Source: an uncultured Prevotella sp.
Lineage (GTDB): Bacteria; Bacteroidota; Bacteroidia; Bacteroidales; Bacteroidaceae
Direction of reading: 5' to 3'
Assembly (NCBI GenBank): GCA_937898715.1
Contig: CALEKA010000060.1
Span: 1-37,604 of the forward strand
Length of the DNA stretch: 37,604 nt
This document shows positions 17,530 through 24,479 of this stretch, one piece after another (position 1 is the stretch's first letter; every line of letters begins with the position of its first letter). The notes beneath the pieces were generated by a model that was not told the origin of the DNA, ran no database searches, and saw only the letters and a list, made by a program, of their open reading frames with translations. The translations under genes were made by a program, and so were the position numbers.

Positions 17530-17646
17530 CTATAGTGGTTTTAGTGATTCTAGTATTTCTAGTGATTCTAGTTTTTCTAGTGGTTCTAGTATTTTTAGTG
17601 ATTATAGTATTTATAGTGATACTAGAGGCTATAGGATTTTTAGTGG
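17530..17646. repeat. 9-bp tandem repeat array 1 (TTCTAGTGA family, 13 units)
   Basis: Thirteen consecutive 9-base units from 17530, consensus TTCTAGTGA, with ends alternating among TGA, TAT, TTT and TGG. The register never slips. It lies between the tdk terminator and the stop codon of the YqiA-like gene. Sister arrays at 18312 and 20270 read in the same direction. Confidence 0.93.
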
Positions 17647-17665
17647 ATCTTGATTGCTGGGCCTT

Positions 17666-18298
17666 TTAGTATTTCATGTAGTCGGGGAGGGGAGGCTTGG
17701 TGGCTTCGTCGTAGAGGGGGCCGAGGATGGACCTCATGAGGGGAAGGAGGTATTTGTGTATCACTTTGTCGTTGAGCTGATGGTCGGCATCGATGCGCTC
17801 GGCGTGGGTGTAGTGTTTTGTGAAATCGCTGTAGGCGTTGGCGGGATTGACAAACTTGTCTTTGATGCCGAATAGGCCGTAGCAGAGTTCGCGGTCATCG
17901 GGGGTGATGCCGTCGAACTGGTGTCGCTCCATCTGGTTGAAGTGGCGGATGATTTCGGCGGTCACCTTGAAGGTCTTCTCGCTGTTTTTGCGTCCGTTGA
18001 GCCACTTGTGCTCGCCGGTGTGGAGGGCTTTGCTCATGGTCGACATGTGGAAGGCTGGGTTGACGCAGATGCGTAGGTGACCGTGCATCTGCTGAGCGTA
18101 CATGCCGCCCATGCTGGTGCCGATGATGAGGTCGGGGCTTTCTGCCTCTACGAGTGATTGGAGCATGGGAAGTGCTTCTTCGGGGTCGACGGGGATGTCG
18201 GGAGCGATGACTTCTGCTGAGGGGAGAATTTTGCGGAGTAATTGTACGGTGCCGCTGGCGCCTGATGAGGCGAAGCCGTGGAAATATAGGAGTTTCAT
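17666..18298 (-). CDS. YqiA/YcfP-like alpha/beta-fold hydrolase (putative esterase)
   Basis: 210-residue cytoplasmic hydrolase of the UPF0227 type. It starts MKLLYFHGFASSGASGT, with the HGF oxyanion loop. The nucleophile elbow is GTSMGG with Ser62, and the likely catalytic His is in DADHQLND near the end. The natural substrate of the family is uncertain; E. coli YqiA has esterase activity on short acyl esters. The gene is enclosed by 9-bp repeat arrays on both sides. The upstream array ends about 14 bases before the start codon, so it would be transcribed as the 5' leader or form the promoter region. Confidence 0.85.
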   Translation of the reverse strand: MKLLYFHGFASSGASGTVQLLRKILPSAEVIAPDIPVDPEEALPMLQSLVEAESPDLIIGTSMGGMYAQQMHGHLRICVNPAFHMSTMSKALHTGEHKWLNGRKNSEKTFKVTAEIIRHFNQMERHQFDGITPDDRELCYGLFGIKDKFVNPANAYSDFTKHYTHAERIDADHQLNDKVIHKYLLPLMRSILGPLYDEATKPPLPDYMKY

Positions 18299-18311
18299 TG
18301 GGGAAGGGGGG

Positions 18312-18401
18312 GTATAGTTATTCTAGTTATTCTAGTTTTTCTAGTGATTCTAGTTTTTCTAGTTTTTCTAGTGAGTCTAGTGATTATAGTTTTTATAGGG
18401 G
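18312..18401. repeat. 9-bp tandem repeat array 2 (TTCTAGTGA family, about 10 units)
   Basis: Ten in-register units (TTCTAGTTA, TTCTAGTTT, TTCTAGTGA and variants) immediately upstream of the YqiA-like start codon. A further degenerate pair follows to about 18418. No standard promoter is visible between the array and the gene. Confidence 0.92.
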
Positions 18402-18460
18402 GGTAGTTATTCTAATCTTTTTTTTAGGGATGCGGTCTATTTTAGATGCTTATTAAAAAT

Positions 18461-18504
18461 AGCTAGCATTTCTATGGGCTTGGGAGGCTATAGAAATGCT
18501 AGCT
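18461..18504. terminator. Terminator after the T9SS-tail protein
   Basis: A perfect 15-bp stem: AGCTAGCATTTCTAT at 18461-18475 pairs with 18490-18504 across a 14-base loop. On the minus strand it is followed by a T-rich run (ATTTTTAATA). It lies 22 bases beyond the stop at 18527. Confidence 0.85.
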
Positions 18505-18526
18505 TTTCTTAGTATGATTGGGTGGG

Positions 18527-20248
18527 TTACAATGTTACTTTCTGACCGTTGACTACGTATACTCCGGTGGGGAGGGCGAGTGTGCGGTTACCATTGATGG
18601 TTTGCTTGAAGAGGGTGCGGCCTTCAGCGTCGATTACCGTTACTTCGGTGGGCTGACTTGCGTGCAGGGTGAGCTTTCCGGCCGCGGTGGTAAAAGTCAA
18701 AGGATTCTCCTCCTTTGTGGCTTCCTTGACAGCTGTGGTGCTGGCAAACTGGGCATCAATCATGACGTCGCCGTCGATGATGCTGGCGGGAAGCGTATAT
18801 TTACCAGTCTTCTTGTTGAAGCTGCTTGCACGGATGACTACTTTGTCCCACTGCTTGGTGCCGTACTTGTTGTACTGCTCGCCGGTGAGGTTGTAGCCGT
18901 GGTATATGGTTACGGAGTCGAGCGCGAAGCCGGGAGCAGGCTGTGCGATGATGGCCAATTGCTTGTAGAAGTCGGCTTTGTAGCTTACGAGTTCTGTACC
19001 GTTGACATCGGTAATGTAGCCGTTGCGGCTTGCTGAAGATACGTTGACCTTGTCGGCATGTACGTTGAGACGGGTATCGATTACGACACCGCCGTTTGAC
19101 TTAATGCTGTTGGTAGTTGTCATACGTCCTGCGGGATCGGCGTTACCCCAGTCTACCTTGAATCGCATGCGGTAGAAGCCTACGGGAAGGTCGGCAGGGA
19201 GCTTGAAGGCTGGGGTCTCCATAGTGTTGCGATCATTTCCGCTCAGCTCTGTACCATCGTACTTGTAGCCTTTCGTGTTTTCTTCTGTCTCGATGTAGTA
19301 GTAGCTCATGAGGTCGCTACCTGCGGCATTGGTGTAGTTGTCGTTGAGCTTAACGTTGAACTGTCCGTCATTTCCCTGGTCGAGGTAGACGTATCCGTTC
19401 ATCCATCCTCCGTTGTAATTGATGACGGGGGTAATATCATCGCCAGCCTTGGCACGGAAGAACTTGCTTGTCAGGTCTCTGTAGAGCAACTGAGGATTGA
19501 CAGAACCTACGGTGAGCGTCTGTGAACCGTTAGTAGTAGAAGTGAGCTTGACAGTCGTTACGTACTGCCAAGACTTGCCGGAAGTGGACTCTGTGTCGAA
19601 GTTGAGATCGTAGTAAGCATTTTGCTTAATGCGAGGCATGTCGCTATTGTTTACTTCGATGTCGTCGAAGTAGGCGGCAAAGTCTTCGGTGAGTTCGTTG
19701 GGTGAAGTGACGTCGGGGATGATCACGAAGCTGTGGATCTCTACGCCATTGCAAGTCTTGATGGGGAATACAGCGTCGCACCATTCATCTGCGGGGAGCG
19801 ACTTGCTGGAATATACCCAGAACTGCTCTACATCGTTGCTCTGACCAGCACGGTCGGGGCGCTTGCCGAGGCCAACGAGCATGGCTTTGCCCTTGGTGGG
19901 CTTGTACATTTTTACGTGAACGTAGACCGTAGAGGGAGTGGTGCTGAATGGCTCGTTGAGGTCGACGCGTACGCCGAACGTGTTGCTACCGAAGCGTGAG
20001 CGCTGCACACCGAGAATTTTCTTAGAATCGTTGAGCACTACGCCGTCGGCGTTGGTTTGCGGGAGGAAGTTGTCTACGACGGCAGCGTTGCCTTGCAGCT
20101 TGCCTGTGCGGAAGGGCGATTCTTCCCATGTATCGTATACGCTCAGAGCTTTGTAGCTTGAAGCGTCTTCAAAGTCAACTTTGACCGTTTGTGCCTGGGC
20201 AGCTAGGGGGAAGGTTAGGGCTGCTAAGGCTATGGAGAGATATTTCAT
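18527..20248 (-). CDS. Secreted protein with GEVED-like region and T9SS-type C-terminal tail, function unknown
   Basis: 573 residues with a Sec signal (MKYLSIALAALTFPLAAQAQ, cut near residue 18-20). Residues about 20-210 look like a beta-sandwich carbohydrate-binding or PCMD-like region (DFEDASSYK start, FAAYFDDIEVNN end). Around 290-420 lies a GEVED-like segment (GYVYLDQGNDGQFNV ... PAFKLPADLPVGFYRMRFKVDWG). The last 75 residues (KLTLHASQPTEVTVIDAEGR ... LPTGVYVVNGQKVTL) have the pattern of type IX secretion sorting domains, so the protein is probably exported to the surface. It lies 101 bases after the fucosidase on the same strand, with a repeat array between. No catalytic motif seen. The binding role is inference. 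Confidence 0.8.
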   Translation of the reverse strand: MKYLSIALAALTFPLAAQAQTVKVDFEDASSYKALSVYDTWEESPFRTGKLQGNAAVVDNFLPQTNADGVVLNDSKKILGVQRSRFGSNTFGVRVDLNEPFSTTPSTVYVHVKMYKPTKGKAMLVGLGKRPDRAGQSNDVEQFWVYSSKSLPADEWCDAVFPIKTCNGVEIHSFVIIPDVTSPNELTEDFAAYFDDIEVNNSDMPRIKQNAYYDLNFDTESTSGKSWQYVTTVKLTSTTNGSQTLTVGSVNPQLLYRDLTSKFFRAKAGDDITPVINYNGGWMNGYVYLDQGNDGQFNVKLNDNYTNAAGSDLMSYYYIETEENTKGYKYDGTELSGNDRNTMETPAFKLPADLPVGFYRMRFKVDWGNADPAGRMTTTNSIKSNGGVVIDTRLNVHADKVNVSSASRNGYITDVNGTELVSYKADFYKQLAIIAQPAPGFALDSVTIYHGYNLTGEQYNKYGTKQWDKVVIRASSFNKKTGKYTLPASIIDGDVMIDAQFASTTAVKEATKEENPLTFTTAAGKLTLHASQPTEVTVIDAEGRTLFKQTINGNRTLALPTGVYVVNGQKVTL

Positions 20249-20269
20249 GTGATGGAGATTTTTGGGAGT

Positions 20270-20339
20270 TTCTAGGGGCTAGTGATTCTAGTGATTCTAG
20301 TATTTCTAGTGATTCTAGGACGATTAGCTTTTCTAGAAA
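20270..20339. repeat. 9-bp tandem repeat array 3 (TTCTAGTGA family, about 7 units)
   Basis: Units TTCTAGTGA, TTCTAGTAT, TTCTAGGAC and relatives from 20270, one unit shortened by two bases. Same strand sense as the arrays at 17530 and 18312. It fills the gap between the fucosidase stop and the next gene on the minus strand. Confidence 0.85.
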
Positions 20340-20349
20340 ATTCTCTTGA

Positions 20350-21873
20350 CTAGTAAAGGGAGATGTTCTCAAGTGTGGGGCATGCACGGCTGTCGGTGAT
20401 GTTGATGCGCAGATATTTCACGCTCTGGGCGTTGCTGTAGCTGTTGCTTGTGCTGCCGTTGAGGGGGATGATGCGCTTGTAGCCGATGGTAGAGGTGGTG
20501 ATGTTGCCGCCACGCTTTGTCCAGTTTACGCCGTCATTGCTCGTCTCGATGTTGAAAGCTTTGACGCGCTGACCCAGTTTGATGTGTTCTTGCAGTACGA
20601 CGTAGCGAATGGGTTGAGCCGTCTTCCACTGGAAGGTGATGGTGCCTTTGAGCGTACCGTCGTTGGTAGCCCAGTAGGTGAGGCTGTCGGTGTTGAGTGC
20701 TTGGTCGATGCCGAAGGAGCGTCCTGTGCCTGCGGTGCGTTCTTCAGAAGCTTGCACGTCGTCGGCAGTGAGTGCATAGTTAGTACCGCCGAGGCGTTCC
20801 TTGAGCATATCGCCCATTTCCTTGAGTCGGGTCACGGTGGCTTCTGGGAGCGAACCGCTCTTGTCGGGCGGGCAGTTGAGGATGAGTGTAGCGTTTCGGC
20901 CTACGGTTTCGAGATACATCTGGAAGAGGCGTTCGGTCGAGAGAAGCGTTTCTCCACTGTGCCAGAACCATCCGTTGTTGGTAATCTTGGCATCGCTTTC
21001 GCCTGGTTGCCAGTACCATCCGTCCATGTTGCCGTACATACCATTCTTCTCTTCAGCGTAGCCATACTCTTCAGGGCTCCAGTTGGTTTCACCTGCCCAT
21101 CCCTGCTCGTTACCGATCCAGCGGCTTTCGCCACCTACACCCCAGAGCACGCAGTCGGGGCTAACCTTGTGTACGGTGTCGCGGAGGTTGGGCACGTCGT
21201 AGTAAGTAGAGCGGTCGATGCTTCGTGTGCCGCCTTCGCCGCCGTAGTAGCCATCGCCGCCGTTGGCGCCGTCAAACCACATTTCAAACTGGTCGGCACC
21301 GTAGGCTGCAAGCTCGGCGCACTGACGGAGGAATACGTTCTTCACGTAAGTGTCTTTGCCATATTCAGCATTGTTGCGGTCCCATGGAGATACGTAGAAA
21401 CCGTACTTCATGCCCAGCTTCTGAGCGGCCTTAGCGAAGTCACGTGGAATGTCCGTCTGCTTGGCAAAGGCATTGCTCGATGAGGTTACGTTGTGTGTAG
21501 TAGTCTTTGTGGGCCAGAGGCAGAATCCATCGTGGTGTTTCACCACGGCGATGCCACCCTTCATGCCAGCTGCCTTTACGGCAGTGAGCCATTGCTCGGG
21601 ATTGGGCGCTGCAGTGGGTGCGAAGATGTTTTCATTCTCGTTGCCGTATCCCCACTCATTGCCAGTATAGGTGTTCATACCGTAGTGGAAGAAGGCATAA
21701 AACTCCGTGTACTGCCACTTCAGTTGTCGTGGAGATGGCACGGGGTGAACCGGAGCGGGTTCGTTCTCACTATTGGTGAGCGTGGTGGGCTTAAGCTCGA
21801 GCTGTGCCTGTGCTGCAAAGGGCATGAGGGCAAAGAGGCAAAGAGCTGTAGCCAGTTTGTAGAAATGTATCAT
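20350..21873 (-). CDS. Alpha-L-fucosidase, GH29, with C-terminal F5/8 type C-like domain
   Basis: Secreted exo-enzyme releasing terminal L-fucose from glycans. 507 residues from ATG 21873, which gives a clear Sec signal (LATALCLFALMPFAAQAQ); 26 extra upstream codons are rejected. GH29 landmarks are FFHYGMNTYTGNEWG (about 61-75), VKHHDGFCLWPT (111-122), GMKYGFYVSPWDRN and QFEMWFDGANGGDG, where Asp201 is the expected nucleophile. Residues about 390-507 look like an F5/8 type C (CBM32-like) module (YVVLQEHIKLGQRVKAFNIE, VKYLRINITDSR). No T9SS tail is seen, so it is probably periplasmic or otherwise anchored. First gene of a likely two-gene transcript. Confidence 0.95.
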   Translation of the reverse strand: MIHFYKLATALCLFALMPFAAQAQLELKPTTLTNSENEPAPVHPVPSPRQLKWQYTEFYAFFHYGMNTYTGNEWGYGNENENIFAPTAAPNPEQWLTAVKAAGMKGGIAVVKHHDGFCLWPTKTTTHNVTSSSNAFAKQTDIPRDFAKAAQKLGMKYGFYVSPWDRNNAEYGKDTYVKNVFLRQCAELAAYGADQFEMWFDGANGGDGYYGGEGGTRSIDRSTYYDVPNLRDTVHKVSPDCVLWGVGGESRWIGNEQGWAGETNWSPEEYGYAEEKNGMYGNMDGWYWQPGESDAKITNNGWFWHSGETLLSTERLFQMYLETVGRNATLILNCPPDKSGSLPEATVTRLKEMGDMLKERLGGTNYALTADDVQASEERTAGTGRSFGIDQALNTDSLTYWATNDGTLKGTITFQWKTAQPIRYVVLQEHIKLGQRVKAFNIETSNDGVNWTKRGGNITTSTIGYKRIIPLNGSTSNSYSNAQSVKYLRINITDSRACPTLENISLY

Positions 21874-22091
21874 AGATGGAATATTTGATGGTTTTCGTGG
21901 TTGGATTCTATCTGCATACAAAGATAATGCAAGGCGAGAGCAGAAAGTCAAGCTTGCTTGAACTTTATGCTGAGCCGCAGCTTATCTTATACAAAGATAC
22001 GATAACTCGCTGCATTGCGCAAAAAATAGTGTAGAATTTGTACACTTTTTCTGCTTTAAGAGCGGAAAAGAAAGGGAGGGGAGAGAGCTTG

Positions 22092-22466
22092 CCTCGCGCG
22101 CGCACGTTACAGCCGATTTCGTGCTTATTTGCTTGCACTATCAGAAAGGGATGCTTGTATATTGCTGATAATGAGAAGCTTCGTTTGCGTGAGACGACCA
22201 ACTCTTCCGTCATCTTTGCTTGCACTTCCTTGCATTTCAGATTTTCTGCTTGAAGCGTTTTTTCTGTTAGGTGGGGTAGTTTTTTCTCTTCCCACCACTA
22301 ATTTTTCTTTGTCCCTATGAGAATTGTGCAAGATAGAGTGTAGGAAAAGTGTAGGCACATACAGACGCGTTTTGTGCTGATATTCATATACGTTGCATGT
22401 AGCCGAGTGACGGAGTGCAAGCAACTGATGGGAAAAATGTCTGTAATACGCGCGCGCGAGGATGCC
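22092..22466. repeat. Intergenic repeat island 2
   Basis: The left end on the minus strand reads CTGTAACGTGCGCGCGCGAGG. The right end on the plus strand reads AAAAATGTCTGTAATACG followed by CGCGCGCGAGG (about 22433-22460). Both ends point outward. Inside on the left are TTTGCTTGCAC copies (about 22129 and 22217); on the right are GTGCAAG, GTGTAGG and GTGTAGG (about 22326-22354) and another GTGCAAG near 22415. The 21874-22568 gap contains this island and no gene I can support. Confidence 0.6.
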
Positions 22467-22568
22467 ACTTTTTAGGTATGATAAGGATGGCAGGCAATGT
22501 AGACTTGCAGTGCCGCGAGGACGCATCTCCCCCCCGGTATTGGCTGAGGGGCTTAATCCTCCTCTCTC

Positions 22569-24419
22569 TTAGAAAATGTATCCGTACTTGAGAAGTATGC
22601 GCTTCACCTCGGGAATGGAGGCTCGCTCGATAAGCACCATATAGTTTTCAGCACGTAAGATGTACTGCTTCAGCATAGGATCGTTGAGGATGATAGCTTG
22701 CAACTTCTTGTCTTTGGGATCGATCCGATAGACGCTGTAAGCATTCTTGGGCTTTTTGAAAGGGTCGCACTGCGAACGGAGTTCATCGAAGAAGGATTTC
22801 CAATTGTCGGGAAGTTCCGTACGTACAATTTGCTCGAAACGCGTTATTTTGTCCTCAAGGTCTTTGAGCGAAAGGCAGTCTCGCAGAAAATATTCGGGAC
22901 TGACGGAGTAGAGCATCGGGGTGACGGCTTGTGCAAACTGATCGATGGCCACGTTGCGAGGGCTGTCGGGGTTGAGCAGCTTGATGATAAGGCGTGATTC
23001 GTTGAGTTCGAAGTCGGTGGTCTGCTCTATCTTGACTTTGGGTGTGTAGTCCTTGTCGATTTTAAACGCGTATCGGCCAAGCGGGGTGAGGCGTACGTAG
23101 CGCAGGGCATCGTAGGGCGAGAACTGCTCTTTGTCTTTCTGTGGCTCGCAAGCAATCTCAAGTAGGCCCCATGCTGCCAGAGAGAAGAGAATACCTTTGA
23201 GGGCAGGCACAGAGATTTGGTCGATGCATTGATCGGCGGTGATGCTTTTGTCGGTCAACTTGTTGGTGATGTCGAGGTGAGCAGCACAGTCGCTTTCTTT
23301 AAAAAGAAGGAAATCCTTTTCACCACATTTGTATCCAACTTCAAAGGAACGTATGCTGTAGCACATGCAGTTGACGTCGGTCCAATGATTGGTATTGAGA
23401 AGTGTACAAAAATCGTGTATGTAGCTTAAGAAACTATCGGTCGATGATTCAACTTGTGACTTCTTTATGCCTTTAAGATATGGGAAGAAAAATGAGAAGA
23501 AATGATCTCCAAACCGATAAAAGCATGAAGCCCACGCTTTTGCGATATCCTGTGGCATGGTCTTGTCCTTCAGTACTCCGGCATAGTGCATCATCTGATA
23601 GGAAAGAGCTAAGAAGTCAGCACGTAGATGCTGAGATTCTTCAAACGTCGTTTTTCCCTCGAAAAACTCTTGAATGGAGAAGGAACGTACGGATTTGTTG
23701 AATTGCGCGGAGCGGAGCTTGTTGGTGCCAAGCGGCAGCTTTTGAGCCAGATTGAGCGATTCGATGATGGAAAGGTCGGCGAAGAGATTGTTCTCTACAG
23801 AGATGGGAGTGACCCCTTCGGGCAGAGAATTTAAGTAAGGGTTGTTGCAACTTTGAGCAAACAGGGTGATGGAATAGAAGTGTGGGTCGCTGAATGCCAA
23901 GTATTCCGCAGTATCAAGGTCGTCGTAGTAATACCAATCATTGGCACCATAGGTTTGGAAGAAGTCGCAGAGTTCATCGATCAGATGAGTGCGCCAAGCG
24001 CGTTTGTCGGTGACTTCCTTGCCATAGATTTCTTTTGCTTCGTCGATGTTGACAAAATGCTTTTTCCCCACGGCGAGCCAGAGCTGGCGCATATTGTCGG
24101 GCATGGCATCGAGCACGTAACGAAAATTCTGGGGAATGAAAAATAAGGTCATGAATTCTTTCCAATCCTTCTTCTTCGGATTGGGCTCGCGCATGCGTGC
24201 CACGGGTTCGGGCTCATGGGATTGGTCTTCTTCGTCGATGAAAACGTAGTTATATTTGTTGAGAGTTAGGGAGAAAGGTTGTCCAATGGCCTTAAGCACG
24301 GGGAGTCTTACATTGTATAGGGAAACGAAGGCCGCTCTTTGTTCGAACTCGTTGGGGCGGTGGATATAGCGTTTGGCTCGGTCGGTTTTACTCTTTTCGT
24401 TGAATATAGTATCTGTCAT
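22569..24419 (-). CDS. Conserved-looking protein of unknown function, downstream partner of the SNF2 helicase
   Basis: 616-residue soluble protein starting MTDTIFNEKSKTDRAKRYIHRPNEFEQRA. I do not recognise the family. It lacks a signal peptide and membrane segments. Residues about 400-470 have a winged-helix-like run (LFSLAAWGLLEIACEPQ ... YVRLTPLGRYAFKI), suggesting a DNA-binding or helicase-associated fold. The final segment (LRAENYMVLIERASIPEVKRILLKYGYIF) recalls the accessory C-terminal domain found next to XPB-type helicases, but this is a weak likeness. It lies 60 bases after the SNF2 helicase on the same strand, so the two are probably one operon and may act together. Confidence 0.8.
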   Translation of the reverse strand: MTDTIFNEKSKTDRAKRYIHRPNEFEQRAAFVSLYNVRLPVLKAIGQPFSLTLNKYNYVFIDEEDQSHEPEPVARMREPNPKKKDWKEFMTLFFIPQNFRYVLDAMPDNMRQLWLAVGKKHFVNIDEAKEIYGKEVTDKRAWRTHLIDELCDFFQTYGANDWYYYDDLDTAEYLAFSDPHFYSITLFAQSCNNPYLNSLPEGVTPISVENNLFADLSIIESLNLAQKLPLGTNKLRSAQFNKSVRSFSIQEFFEGKTTFEESQHLRADFLALSYQMMHYAGVLKDKTMPQDIAKAWASCFYRFGDHFFSFFFPYLKGIKKSQVESSTDSFLSYIHDFCTLLNTNHWTDVNCMCYSIRSFEVGYKCGEKDFLLFKESDCAAHLDITNKLTDKSITADQCIDQISVPALKGILFSLAAWGLLEIACEPQKDKEQFSPYDALRYVRLTPLGRYAFKIDKDYTPKVKIEQTTDFELNESRLIIKLLNPDSPRNVAIDQFAQAVTPMLYSVSPEYFLRDCLSLKDLEDKITRFEQIVRTELPDNWKSFFDELRSQCDPFKKPKNAYSVYRIDPKDKKLQAIILNDPMLKQYILRAENYMVLIERASIPEVKRILLKYGYIF

Positions 24420-24479
24420 TGCTAAAGTGGAGATTTTTGGAGTGAGGAAGTAGTGAATAGGATAGGGCTATGTGACAGA

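Noticed and set aside
18265..18456. Open frame giving a Ser/Phe/Tyr-rich repeat protein
   Set aside because: It is the translation of the 9-bp TTCTAGTGA array, which always reads open because its period is a multiple of three.
20175..20387. Open frame with repeated LESLE motif on the minus strand
   Set aside because: It reads through the third 9-bp repeat array and overlaps the fucosidase end; no signals of a gene.
22125..22526. Open frames in the gap between the fucosidase and the SNF2 partner
   Set aside because: They overlap repeat island 2 on both strands and look like chance frames.
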